Assembly: GCA_027886175.1 (NCBI GenBank)
Contig: JAJNNQ010000075.1
Coordinates: 85,787,001 to 85,851,000 of the forward strand
Length of the DNA: 64,000 nt
Origin: Phylloscopus collybita
Lineage: Eukaryota > Chordata > Aves > Passeriformes > Phylloscopidae
Direction of reading: 5' to 3'
In this document: positions 23,571 to 36,300 of the stretch, in pieces
How positions within the stretch are numbered: the stretch's first letter is position 1
Layout of the letters: every line of letters begins with the position of its first letter
Made by a program: the position numbers and the translations under genes
The notes under the pieces: generated by a model
The model's database searches: none
Told to the model about the DNA's origin: nothing
The model's input: only the letters and a program-made list of their open reading frames with translations

Positions 23571-26334
23571 GTTTTTTCTCTTCTTCAACTGATACTCACA
23601 ATCAAGGATATTTGTATGCAGAAAGCTTCCCTAGCGTTCAAAGACAACTTCTCTTCACCTGTGTCACCAATACCACAGATTACTGAACTGGCATACCACC
23701 AGAATAAATCTTCTTCCATGTGGATGAAGACAACTATCTAGAAGCAAAAGGAAATACAGCTTGGGGGCTAGAAGCACCAAACACAAATGCCAGAGGTGCA
23801 TCACCAGTTGAGCCACAAGCTTTCTTCATGAGCTTTGGTAAGTAACCTTATTTCTTTGTCTAAACAGACCCTAAACTCCTCTGTATCCGTTGGACTCAGA
23901 ATTGCTTATTGCATCATGGCTTTGTGTTTGTGGTATGTGGCGAAATCCTGAAGCAGCTACAGTTAGTAGGAGATTTTGACCCATGGCTGGAATTTTACCC
24001 CAAGCCATCTTTGCTTTCTCGCTCATGTGTGATTGTTTCTAAAGAGTTAGAAGACACTGCTCACCTGAGGAAAAGCATACAAATGCCTGATTGTAGTAGT
24101 CATGCAGTGTTTGAGATGTGTAGCCTGTAGAAGACTTGAAGCAGAAAATTACCTCAAAAATGAAGATTTTTTTTTCAGTGCACAGAAATGATTTGAGTTG
24201 TTTTAATTTGAAATAGATTACAATTATAAAGTCACAGTTTTAATCACTTTTTTTTCCTTCTTTTTTGTTTGGGATAGTAATAGTATTACCCTTTTTTCCG
24301 AACCAAGTTATCTTGCTATTACATAGACTGCCCTATCATTTTGTATCACTGTGTAGCCAAACCAACCACAGACCAGAAAATAAAATCAGAAGTGTGTGAT
24401 GGAAGGAAGTGTTGTAGGAAGAAAGAGATCTGTAACACCTGACTGAGCGTCAAATGTCATCTCAGTGGTCGATGCAAGGAAGAAAATCTCTGGAGCTTCT
24501 TTTCCAAGCAGCTCAAATTCCTTTGTCACTGTTGTCTCTGCAAGGTGCAGAGGACAGATGTGTCACTGCTTGGTATGACACGGCTCCTGTCTGCAGTGCT
24601 CAGGGCTGTCCTCCTGCCATGGAGTGGCCAGGACACTTCTAGGCCAAAGTCTTCTCATTAGGCAGCCCCAGTGAGTCTGAGACATGAAGATCATTATTAT
24701 GTATGGGAGGAGGGTTTAATCCAAAGTGCTTTAAGTGCCAGAGATGGTTGTGTCACAGATGCCTCAATGGTGCCTGTGTCACAGGCATGAGATTGGTCCC
24801 CCAGGACAAGGCAGGAGGCCTCAGGGCCTGCTGAGAACACTGCTTGGCTTGCCCAGGGAGAGAAGAGCTGAATATGATGACATCTGTGGCCACAAAATCT
24901 GTCTGTGCTGTTCCCCCATCACTTGTGCTTGGATTTCCTCTGGGAAGGAGATGATTGATTTACTCCAGAAGAAATGAACTACCACACAGGCGCTGCAGAA
25001 AACAAGGGAAACAAGCTGAGGAGAGAGTAAAGATAATCCCAGCTCAAATCTTTACTTTAATTGTGTCCTGAGCGGCAATCCCCACAATAAAACAGAGCAT
25101 TGGTCTCTACACTCACACTGACTTTGGACACACAGACAGCTCTTAAAAATATAAATTGTCTCCTCTGATTGCTACCCCAAGTGATGGGTCCCTGCAGAAA
25201 GAGAGAGCCGAGCCTAAGGGCCCTGTCCAGTCTTGCCAATACCAGAGTGTTTATATCCCTCATCTCACCACAGGTGGGAACAGGCTTGTCTATTGATGCT
25301 TTAGGCCTTACACTTTTTCCTACTCTGAAAGGGTATGGATCATCACAGAAATCCACTGCATTCTGCCTCTGGACTGTGGAGGGTGGGGTAATATGGGGCT
25401 GACATTTGCAGACCCTATCCCTACAGCTAAGTCTGATATCAGGGCAATAGTCCTTGCAGTAAAAGAGCACGTAAAGGAGGAAGGGCCCTTACCAATCTTT
25501 GCCTTCTCTGTAGTTGTGTAAGTGCTGTAGGATTCAGCACAGTGCTGGGCTCATGAAGGTTTCCCAGACCGTGATCACAGTTGTAAGTCGGGGAACTAAT
25601 CTGTATTGGAAAAGAGCTTGATGAGAATTTTCTCTTCTCAACACAGATCCTCTCACTATGTCTTTAGGCCTTGCATATTGCAAGGAGGAGTTGTTCTTCT
25701 GGTATTTTATACTCTCCAAATTGAGACTATAATTCCAACACAAACCCTAATGTAATTCACATAGAGGAGGTAACCTTCCTCTCTAAAGGAGCACATAATT
25801 TTACCTCTGCTAACACCAGCTGTCCTTACATTATTGAAAGCCCTGCAATGATAAACGCCTCATTAAAGTAAGCTACAGAAGCCGAGCCCATCCCATCCCC
25901 TATGCCTGCCAATAGCCAAGGTATCATTCCCTATGGGAAAAGAGAACTTATGGCCTTGATCACAGCACTACCACTTATTTTCCTGGGATTTTGTGTCCTC
26001 TAGAATCAAACTGGCCCTTTGAAAGTGTCATGGCCTCACCCTAATTCCAATCCCAAATGGCAAGAGTACCACATTAAAAATGAAAATAAGGAATTGGTCC
26101 CTGATACCATCTCTCTGCCTGCTTTTAGGGGCTCTGTAGAATTCTGAAGGAAGTTGAGCATTGTAATATATCTTTACCATAAACACAAATCCCACTGCTG
26201 TCCCTCCTTGTACCTCAGGAGCTAATGACCTCAGTCATGAGAAAGAGAATGTGACACCCACAAACACTCAAACATATCAAGCTCTAGATTAACCCCAGAA
26301 TCCCTTCATAGCAGCTGCAATATTAAAAAGAAAG

Positions 26335-26375
26335 ATGCTCACACACATGTACATACATATGTACATATACATGGT
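26335..26375. repeat. Degenerate CA/TA simple repeat
   Basis: An alternating purine-pyrimidine tract built from ACACAC, ATGTACATACAT and similar words. Confidence 0.7.
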
Positions 26376-27166
26376 GTTTTCTCTGTTGAAAATGCATATA
26401 TTAATGACACAGCTATTTTTCCAGCCTTCAGAGAAATGATCTGGCTTCCTTTTGTAAAAGAAAAAGAAAAGGTGTGCCCCTCCCTGTCCCTAAAAAGAAA
26501 GGTTTAGAGAGCAAAATCTGCTGAGTTAGAGTTGAAGGTGTGTATCTTCTGGAAGCAGCAAGACTTCTTTCTTTCCAAGTGGCCCTCTTTGCAGACCGGG
26601 GAGATGCTGTTCCATCGAGGTGCCTGAGTTTCCTCTTGGATGTTCACTCCCAAAGGCAGCTAACATGAATACAGGATGTGTAATCACTGCAGCTGGGTAA
26701 AAGGAGGAGTGACCCGATTTGCCGGTGCAGACACATTAGGCAGCTACTGCCTTAATTACCTACTGGGTGTCTCAGGTTAGGTGATGTGACAATTTCTCAG
26801 TCATAACAATTATCCTTCTGGACTGTGATTCACTTTTTGGTGGGTTTGTCAAGGCCTCTTGGATAAAATATGCATGAGCACATCTTGCCCATCTTCCACA
26901 CCCAGGCTCCTACCACAGGTTAGCAGGCGTCCTGGCACAGCTGGCAGCACTGGAAATGTTTTCCATCCCTGCTGCAGCAATGTGATGGGGGAGAGCTTAC
27001 TTGCAAGGGTCCATTAGGCTTATTCTTGGTAGCATTTTCTTGATCTGATTTCATCCATATTTTACTGGAAAATGGTACAAAACAAACACAAGGCTAAAGC
27101 ACCACCTTTTAAAAAATGGAGAGATGCAGCCAGACAAAATTATGAATGCTTTATTTTTCTCATCTT

Positions 27167-27199
27167 TTTTCTTTTTTTTTCTTTTTTTTTTTTTTTTAC
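27167..27199. repeat. T-rich tract
   Basis: Near-continuous T with single C interruptions, followed by normal sequence. Confidence 0.85.
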
Positions 27200-30100
27200 T
27201 TTGTTTCATTTCTGAAGCTGCCTTCAGCAATTTCTGTTAGAAAACAGTTATTAGTTTTAGTAATATTACAGTAACATTCAGCTAATGATTTTTAGGAAAT
27301 AGTTACAGAGATATCTATTTGTCTGTGTGTATATATGTGAAAGAGAAATATGCCATTTATATAAAATATTCTGTCCTTACCTGTAGCCAGTTAGTGTCAG
27401 AAGACTGTTTGGACTGTTTGTAAACTCACTTGTACTTGGTGTTAGCATTGATTCCTTGGCTGAATTATTTTGCAATAGGATAAACCCACTAATTGTGTAT
27501 CTAAATAAAATTAAATTTTAACAAATTGAATGACTTTTATTTTACCTTGGATGATAATTTATTGACACAAATAGAACTCCTTAATTAGATTTGGCATAAC
27601 CAGGTCTGCTGAGGACACATTAAATCCTTTAGCCATGTGATTTTAGTGTTTTGTTGGTTTTTTTTTTTAATATATTTTAGACTGTCCCAATGTTCCTAGA
27701 TTAAATTGTGTTTATTACAGCCATACAGACAGTCAATTATTTTGACTGTGCAGTCCTTAAGGATCCCACACAGATTTAGCATAGATCTTCCATGAAGAAG
27801 GCCTATTAATTTATAATTTCTCATTAAATACATCAGAGATTGAAATCCACTGCTGCTCTTCTGGAAATAGATATCCTAATTCAGGAGGACGAAGCCTGCA
27901 ATTTGTAAAAATGGAAGGAAAGCAAGGACGACGGACTTAACATTTATCACCATCTCTCAAGGGTTCAGATCTCAGTAAATCTTGGGAAGTTTTGTAGGTA
28001 TAAAAAAAAAGTGCAACATCCCAGTGAGCATTCCCAGTGCTCGTAGGAAAGCTGAAGACTCAAGGTGTCACCTACACCTCTACAGAGAGCACCTTATCCA
28101 GAGGAGAGCCAGGGAGGTCCTATCTTCTGCAGCAGGCAAAGCAGAGTGATAATCCTTGTATTTCCTTGTGATGTGCTTCTGGTGGAGTTTCAGTGGAAGC
28201 TTGAACCAGAAAGTAAAGAAAGATCCATAAGTTGACACGTCCAAGAATGAGGCTGGCACAACTGATGGTCTGCTCTGCAGGCCAAAACTCAGGAGGTCCC
28301 CACCAGCACCTCAGATCCTCACTGCGTGTTGCCAACCCCCTACAATGCTTGAAGTTCTGTCACTGTCATCAAACAAGCAGACAAAGAGCTAAAAGTCCTT
28401 CTACTGAAAGATTAGCAGATGTCTTCTTGCTAGCTAACAGGCCTGCAAGATCAGAGGTAGGGGAGAAAAAGCTTTTGAACTGATTCCTTCATTCCATATT
28501 TGAGAGAAGAGGAGAGGGTTTAAATTCTGATTTTGTTGTCATGCTTCACTCAAAATAATGACACATTTTTTAGTTGATTCCTACATCTACATTATGTTTG
28601 GGTCTTATGTTCTTGCATTATAGAAGCACACATTGGTATTCCACCAAGATATTTACATTCAGAATACACACACAGAGAAAAATTGCAGCTAAGACCAGCC
28701 AAGAAAAAAGATACCTCCAATATCAGAGTAGATGTATAACACTTCAGTTAAGGTTTCCCCCTTTCTAATTTTGCAAACATGTTGCTAAATCATTTCCAAA
28801 AAATAAGATACCTGATTTTGTCTATTTGGGTGGTGTTAGGGGGGAGAGATGAGGAGGGAGGGAAGGGGAAACAACAACAAAACTGCAAATAAACGAACAA
28901 CAAACAAAAATTCCCCCTGAAACCAAACAATGACTTTGCTGCATCTTGGCTCAGGGAATGGCCTCTCTGGTTTGAAGGGATATTGTTCAAGCAGACTAGA
29001 AGGTTTGAAAACCTTCTCTGGGTTAAATTGGGCAGTATGATTTGGGACTACTGAAGTGTAGAGATTTATTCACAAGCAAGTACCTTAGGGTCATTGGGGG
29101 TCACCGGTTACTGTCACCTGGTGCCAAGAGCAATCTCTTGTTTTCACCCAGTTTATTACTTTGTTTTGAAGCACCTCTTGTGCTGTTCACTGGCCTTCCT
29201 TTAGCAGTACAGCAGGCAGAAACCATCATGTAGCTCAAAACAACCTCCTTAGGTTTTCAGAATGAAGCTATTAGAGAAGGAAAAAGAACAGCTTCCCTCT
29301 TTCACCCATCTGGTGCCTGCTCTGCAGGGGTGACAACTGTCAGTGCATAGGCTGACAGGCTACTAAGAGGGTGGCCTTCTTTATGAGGGAGGAATTTATA
29401 TTTGAATGACTTCAAGAATTTTTATTCCCTCGGTTTCTACTGTATTTTGAAAAGGGCTATGTACCTGTATTTGGCAACAGAGATGAGGGAGGAGGCAGGG
29501 TGAGGAATGGAGCCATAAACAAGCCAGCCCAAGACAACCCCTTGTTGTGAGCCTTCCTACTTTGACACATGCTCATATATTTTAGAGTACAGCACGTTGA
29601 AGTTGATTGTTTTGGCTGCTCCTGCTCCTGGTTCTTGGCTCCTGTCCTGGCTTCTGGAGTACTGGGAAGAGTCCACCTCCAGCCAAGCTCATGGGCACAG
29701 TGCAGAGGAGCTCACCAGCATCGTCTGCCCTCTGAAAATCTAGTCCTCTACCAGGTACATAGAGGAAGTTGGGTCCAGGTGAGGTGGGAGGGCTGTCGAT
29801 TCCCGGGGGGTTGGGGGTCAAGGGAGGGGGTGGCACAAAATGGATTTGGAAAACAAGGCTGATGCCCAATCCATTTTTTTTAAGGTACAATTTAAGAACT
29901 TAATATTAAGGGGAAGAAGCAGGGTGTAAGCCAAGCCAAACACTTTCTTTCCCAAACAGATGTAGCATAAAGTTCTGGAAAATTTCTGAAGATGTCTCAT
30001 CTATGACAGATGTTCTCAGCTAGAACAGAAATTTTTTTAACGGTGTGCTGGACACTCAGTGGGTGGGTAGCAGCCCTTGTTTGCTTGCTGGCCTTTTTTT

Positions 30101-30204
30101 TCTTTTCTTTTCTCTCTTTCAGATCTGTCTTCTCACTCTGATTCTCCCTGTGGCCTGCTAACTCCAACACTTACTGCTGTCATTCAGGTTCAGCTACTGT
30201 GCTG

Positions 30205-30376
30205 CATCCTGTGCAGGACACTACACTTGGAGGAGAGCACAGATAGACTGAAGAGGGTCCAGAAGTCCACAACGAGATAACTCTTCTGAAAAATATTGAA
30301 CTAACTTGATATAAGGGAAGCATATGAAAATTACCTTCAAGAATGTAAAAAGGCTATTGTGAGAGAGGAAGGAAAT
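30205..30376 (+). mobile_element. Older CR1 LINE fragment, left part of an interrupted copy
   Basis: Plus-orientation, diverged CR1 3' region. GAGGAGAGCACAGATAGACTG, AGAGGGTCCAGAAGTCCACA and TACCTTCAAGAATG correspond in order to the conserved CR1 blocks around the end of ORF2. The copy breaks off at about 30376, where a minus-strand CR1 starts, and resumes at about 31506. Confidence 0.62.
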
Positions 30377-31505
30377 ACAGTCACAGAACCACAGAATTTA
30401 TGAGATTGGCAGGGACCTCTGGAGATCATCTAATCCAAGCACCTGTTGTGAATACAGTCACCTAAAGCAACAGGTGCTTGGATTAGATGCTCAGGTTAGG
30501 TTGTTCAGGGACATGTACTGTTGTGTTTTGAGTATCTCCAAGGACAGAGACAGCACAACCCCTCAGGGAAACCTGTACCAGTCTTCAATCCCCCTTAGAA
30601 AGGTTTTGGTCTTATATTTAAATGGAATTTCTTGTATCTAAGTTTGTTCACATTTCCTCTTGTCCTATCACTGTGCATGACAGAGAAGAGTCTGGTTCTG
30701 TCTTCCCAATTGTCTCCCATGCAGAAATAGCAATCAGGTGTTTATACACATGGAGACGATCCCTCTGAGCTTTTGCTTCTCCAGGTTGAATAGTTCCATT
30801 TCACTCAGCCTGTCTTCACACGTCAGATGCTCCCATCCCTTAATTACCTTTGTGGCCCACCCCTGGACTTGCTCCATGATGTTCACATCTCTTTTTTTTA
30901 CTGGGAAACCTAGGTGTAGCTGGAGTAATTCAGATATGACTCACAGGTCTGGGCAGAGGTGAAAGATCACCTCCCTCAACCAGCTGCCATTGCTTTTCTG
31001 AATGCAGACCACAAGGCTTGTATAAGTTTCCCTTATACAAAATCACACTGCTGCCCCAAGGTCAAACTGGTATCCACCAGAACTCCCAGGTCCTTTTCTG
31101 CAAAGCTGTTTTCCACCCAGAAATCCCCCAGCCTCTACTAGGGCATGGGGTTATTACTTCCCAGTGCAGGATTTTGCTCTTCCTTTCGCTGAACTCTGTG
31201 TGATTCCCACCAGCCCATTTCTCCAGAGTGTCAAGGTGCCTCTGGATGCCTGCACAACCCTCTGGTGCATCAGCTGCTTTCTTAAGTTTTGTGTCACCTG
31301 CAGGCCTGCTGAGGGTACTCTCTGTCCTAACGTGGAGGTGATTAATGAAGATGTTAAACAGTACAGAACCTGGCACCACCCCTGGGGCTCACCCCTGCTG
31401 ACTGGTCCCCAGCTGCACTCCGTGACACTGACTGCAATCCTTTCAGCCTGACAGTTCAGCCAGATTTCAGTTCATCTCACTGTCTGCTTCTCCAGCCTAT
31501 ACTTT
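30377..31505 (-). mobile_element. CR1 LINE, minus strand, inserted into an older CR1
   Basis: The left end has the typical CR1 3' terminus in reverse complement (CACAGAATTTATGAGATTGG, then CAGGGACCTCTGGAGATCATC). The rest shows the 3' UTR and ORF2 in reverse. In the minus-strand frame at 31062-31379 reverse transcriptase-end motifs are readable: GSVLFNIFINHL, AGDTKLKKAADAPEGC and IQRHLDTLEKWAG. The FADD box has become GDT-type and frames are broken, so the copy is inactive. It sits between two pieces of an older plus-strand CR1, so it inserted later. Confidence 0.92.
30427..30489. repeat. Perfect inverted repeat, 22-bp arms
   Basis: The arms 30427-30448 and 30468-30489 are exact reverse complements, separated by 19 bases. 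They lie inside the 3' end of the minus-strand CR1. The standard CR1 sequence, as I know it, does not carry this perfect hairpin at the site. Confidence 0.92.
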
Positions 31506-31700
31506 ACCAATTGTTCTCCATACAATCTGTCAGCTCTGCAGTGGATAGGAAAAGAAGTCAAATTGCAGCAAGGGACATTGATATCAGACAAAATAAAAGA
31601 GTTTTTCCAAAGTTTTACCAAGCACTGGGATAGGTTTTGTGAGGAGATTGTAGCTGGAACAGATGATCTATTAAGGTCATATCCAGACTTTTTTCTTTCA
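31506..31700 (+). mobile_element. Older CR1 LINE fragment, right part of the interrupted copy
   Basis: The sequence resumes with CAATTGTTCTCCATAC, GTGGATAGGAAAAGAAG, CAAATTGCAGCAAGGGAC, CCAAGCACTGGGATAGGTTT and GGAACAGATGATCTATTAAG. This is the order expected for an old CR1 3' end in plus orientation, directly continuing the piece that stops at about 30376. Confidence 0.68.
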
Positions 31701-33094
31701 TCCTGAACAACATTTTCAGAAACATCAACTGTGTATATTTCTCCCTCAGAATGAGCTAAAGTGGAACCTGATTAGTTGAATGCTCCCAGGAACTCCTCAG
31801 GAAATAGGAGGGGGTAAAGAAATGGAAGGACAGTGTGGGTTCAGTGCAGATGTGTACCCCGAGATGGGAATTACCTCAGTACACACTGACATCACTTGGA
31901 TATCTGGAGCTTGGGCTTAGACACCTTGCTCTACAGGAACTTTTTTTTTGTTCAGACATGAGATATTCCGATACGCTTTAAGCAGCTTCATTAGCCACTA
32001 GGGCATTTCAGCATATCTATCATTGCTGTTTATCTTCTAGATTACATGAGTTTAAAAGAGAGGAACATGGAAATAACCATTGTGCTTATCCCCCCGTGGA
32101 GGGGATAGAGGCTGGGGCTTGGAAGCAATATCCCTTTCTTTTTTCCCTCACACGGACACAGGAGTTCCTGTGTCTCTGGTTCAGATGGAGAAGTGATTGT
32201 CAGCAGCAAGGGAAGCTGGAATGTTCAGACTGCCCTGCAGTCAAGGAAGCTACTGCTGGTGCCTATAAATAGAAAACCTGTCTCTCTGGGAGCGCTGCTG
32301 CAGCTGATGAGGTGGATGTAAACAAAGATGGAACACAAGGGTACAGCAGTGTGTGATGAGGGCAAACACATCTTTTCTCCAGTGCAAGTCCAGTAGACTT
32401 CCATCTCCACCTTCACACTCATAATTTGCCTCCTCCCCACGCTTGCAAGGCCTTTCTTTGACTTAATGTGATTGAGAATATGGCATGGCTTCTGCACCAG
32501 CCCACAGGAAGTTGACTGACTTTGCAATGGTTTCCCTTGAGCTGCATGTTCCACACTACCCCTGCAGGCTCACCCTCTTATTCCTCTAAACCTTTGTCTG
32601 GATCCACGAATAAGGTAAGCAAAGAAAGTGCAGATCTGCCTTCCCCCTCTGATTCCTGTCTGAGGTAAATGGGCATCTGGGCAGCCTCTCAGGCCAACAG
32701 GTTGTTAAAAGAGGCAGTAGGAGACACTGCCCAATTAAAAAGTGTGGTTAAAGACTTTGTCCAGTTTGCTTTGCAACTTCTTTCAAGAAGAGAAAACACA
32801 GATGTGCTGCTTTGATGCTGGTGAGGTGATGGTGCAGGAGCAGATCTCGCAGGTTTTCTTGGCTCTGATTCATTGTTGGTACAAGCTGGGACTTCTATGT
32901 TCAGAGCTTTGGTTCTGCATGTGAGAGAAAGGGATGACAGACTTCATCAAGGGAGTCTGAATCAGAAGTGATTCATAGCTTGTGAAGTACTCAAATACTT
33001 CATGCTAGTGCCATAAAATGACTTGAAAAGAAACAAATGTGAAATATGAGACTGGATGAAAGGCAAAGGACAACACAGTGATCCACCCACTTTT
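31701..33094. other. Intergenic DNA, no gene recognised
   Basis: No exon or clear repeat. A TATAAATAG motif at about 32263 has no CpG-rich context and no downstream exon, so I do not call a promoter. Confidence 0.5.
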
Positions 33095-33310
33095 AAAGGC
33101 CAGAAGAGACCATTATGGCAGTTCAGTAAAACTTTGCCCATAGCACAGAGCTCAGGACTTCACTGAACTAAATTCCTACTTCAGTGTAAGAGCTGTTATT
33201 GAACTAGAGCACATATTTTGAGAGGAACTGACCAACTTGATCTTAGATGAAGAAGGGAATATGAGAATCCACCACTGCCCTTGGTAAGTTGTTCCTTCTC
33301 TATTAAATAT
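33095..33310 (-). mobile_element. Ancient CR1-like LINE remnant
   Basis: In reverse complement the segment has the layout of an old CR1 3' end. AAAGGCCAGAAGAGACCATTA is followed by a diverged middle, and then by GAGAATCCACCACTGCCCTT and GGTAAGTTGTTCC. High divergence suggests an insertion far older than the CR1 copies with readable coding motifs. Confidence 0.62.
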
Positions 33311-36300
33311 ACATTATTGTTCTTATTTATTTGTATGGCTGGTCACAGTCTGACTTATTTCAGGCTGGTGTGCTGGCTAGAGGGGCACACTCTTTTCCTA
33401 ACTCTGTTGCCTGGGCATGAGACTCTGAGCATCACTAAAGGCATGCACTGATTTTTCATTTATGAAGCTGACTCACTCTCTTGAGCCCTAAAGCCAGGAG
33501 ACCCATGAGCACTCTCTGACTCCTGAGTCTGGGTGAGTGCCTGGGCTGTGACCTGTTTTCTTATGGAGGTGGCACACTGCCTGCCCCTGCCACCCCTCTT
33601 TGTGCTCTGCATCTGCACCAGAAAAGCCCAGGTGAACTGACTGGCCAGAAATCCTCTCCAAGGAAGATGGGAAGGAGGCAAGAACCCAGAGATGTACTGC
33701 AGAATACATGCCCGGGGCAGCTGGCTGGATGCACAGAATATTCCACCCTAACAAATGCTCACCAACCTGTGAACATTTTTTCAGGCTCACCACTGAACCC
33801 CCTCTAGGATTGCAGCCTTCCCCCGTGAACCCCATCTTCAAGTGCACTGTTCCAAGGCTGGCCATGCTGGTGCTGAGCACAGCAGTAATGAAACTTTCTG
33901 AGGTGAAACCACAAGCAAATGTTCTGCAGTTTTCTCTCCAGATTTGATTTTGATTTCATTTGAATGGTTCTATTCCTAATTGCTTGCCTATAGCGAAAAC
34001 TTAATGTGTTGATTTTCCAAGGGCTACAGAGCAGCACTTGGAGAACAATCAGTCAGATGTTTTGTCACATCCCAGGCAGCCTTAACAGCATTTGCCTGAA
34101 ATGAAATGTAACATCTCTACACTGCAGGCAATATTTTTGCTGATAACACTTCTGCATATCTTGCTAAATAAAAATAGATCCCTCTCTTTTTTTTTTGTTT
34201 AGACATCAGTTAAAAGCAAACCCAAACCCCCACTCGCATTAAGATGACACAGTACCAAACTGGAAGATGAAATGGTCCTCCACATTTGACTGTGGTCACA
34301 TCAGGTCCCTGACTCGATCCTGAGCCATCTGCTAATTGCTGTGGTTTTGCAATCAAGTATTGCAAAGCTAATTTAGTTTGGAAGAAACTTTTGGAACATG
34401 GATTCGTCCTTGGAAATCACATAGCATCTCTGCTAATGGGTACTACAGATTGCTAAGCTGCTCCAGCCTGCTTTGCCACTGGATAAACTAGGATAGAGTC
34501 CTGTCTTTTAAAGACTTCTGGCACCCTGGGGTGTTGAGCAGCTTTGCAGGATGCTGCTAGCTAAGGAAAACTCTGAGGCCATCTGTCCTTAATACTGGAC
34601 TCAAGGTCTGTAGGGATGTCGAACCTGCAGACATCGTGGTTGAGTGTCCTGAAGAACCTGGGAATCCCATATCAGAGCACACTAGCAATTTGCCTGCCAG
34701 CATGTGGGAACAGCTATGCCAGGCAGCTGTGGGGCACATAGTGCAGGGAACACAGGGCAGGCCATGCTCTGTGATGCTCTGTTGGCTTCTCTGTCTTGCA
34801 GTTGCCAAAGCCCAAAATGCAGCACTGCTCTGCACCCCATGCCACTGCCAAACACACTAAGAAAAGGCAGAAACTAAATGCAGTGCATTCAGACCAGAGT
34901 GGGATGCTTAGGTTACTGAAATCCCCTTTGAATGCAGCAGCAGCAGCTGCACAAAACATTCCTGGACCTGCTGTACAAACCTCCTTGGGGGCATTTGTCC
35001 TAGACATTGGTCTGTCACAGGTATTAGAAACATCAGACTAAAAAAAATGTAATGGAAGGACAGGCACTGATGTGTCATCATCTTCTGCTGTCATAACCAG
35101 TGCTTTTATCATCTCCATTACTCTGATGTCCCATTTGACTCAGTCTTTTAAGGTACTTGTCCTTACAGCACCCCAGCAAGGGACAGGAAATGCTGCAGAT
35201 GAGCACAGACCACGTCTGTGTTAATAATAGTAACAAACATTCCCAGAGCAGTCTGGTGCCCCCCAGGCCAGAAGTACCATGTGGCTGTGGTGGCTTACTG
35301 GGTCATGGTTGAACAGGACCACAATTTAGTAGGTACAGGCTGTGGCATGAACAGTGTGGGGGAGGCCACCTGCCTCTCGCACATGCCCTGGTCCCCTCTG
35401 TCCTGTCCCATGCTTGAGACATCCAGGCAGGCTGAGGCTCTGGAACTGGGGCCTGCAGGCTTCACCCCAGTTTGTGGCTTCTGGATATATGGGTGCTGCT
35501 TCTGCTCTTGCAGCCTGTATAAGATGATGTAAAAGATGATGCTTTTGCTGCTTCCCCAGGCTCAAGGGGAAGGGGACAGCTGCCTCCTTTGGGCTAGAGC
35601 CAGCAGAGGCATGGCTGGCCGTGTCAGATTAGTCCCAGAGGAGAAGAGAGATGCCACTTCTGGAGACTAGCAGTCTCTGACCCAGGTCAGTTACAAGCAG
35701 CATGGGATCAGCAGGTAGCTTGGAGTGGGGTGGGGAGTTTAAGGCCCTTGCAAAAACTGTAGTTGTCTTCTCTAGTAAAAAAATGGCAAAAAGCAGCTCC
35801 TACTAGTGAGAAGTTTTTTTAACTGGATGATGCTGAATTCAGGGTGATTTGGGGACCAGTGTGAGAGCAAGAGGGGTGCACGAGGAGAAATTCTGCTGGA
35901 GGACAGTGCAGGAGGACATACACACTCTGTATCGCTTCCTAGGTTGCCTGGCTCATGTCACGCTCAGACAGTTCTTAGGACTGGCTTGACTGAGTGCTGC
36001 CTGGCACGAGCCAAGAGCGTGATGGGTGTAATTCAACAGTGGAGGCAAATGTGCTCCAGATCCTAGGCACATGCCCTCATCTCATTTAGGTTTCTTGGGC
36101 AGAGGTATAACCAGAGAAGCTAAGTCTCATCTTCCAAGATATGTTGTCCTCCCGGCCACTGATCTCAGATTCATCCTGACACTTCAGGTAACCACTCAAA
36201 TATTTTTGTGGACCTTGTCTCAAACGTGTGGTCCACCATAGTTTGGGAACTCTATGGTAGAAGAGGAGTCAGTCGAGCTGCTGAACTTGGGCTGCTCAAG

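Larger units (their letters stand above)
17811..30204. other. Long intergenic stretch without recognisable genes
   Basis: Over about 12 kb I see no convincing exon. Contents worth naming are the A-rich/AAC microsatellite (19678-19800), an imperfect tandem duplication (23484-23570), a CA/TA-type simple repeat (26335-26375) and a T-rich tract (27167-27199). Stretches near 20560-20960 and 26680-26890 look like complex, non-repetitive AT-rich DNA of the sort often conserved as enhancers, but this cannot be judged from one sequence. Confidence 0.5.

Noticed and set aside
32255..32280. Promoter at the TATAAATAG motif
   Set aside because: No CpG context and no recognisable exon downstream; such motifs occur by chance in DNA of this length.
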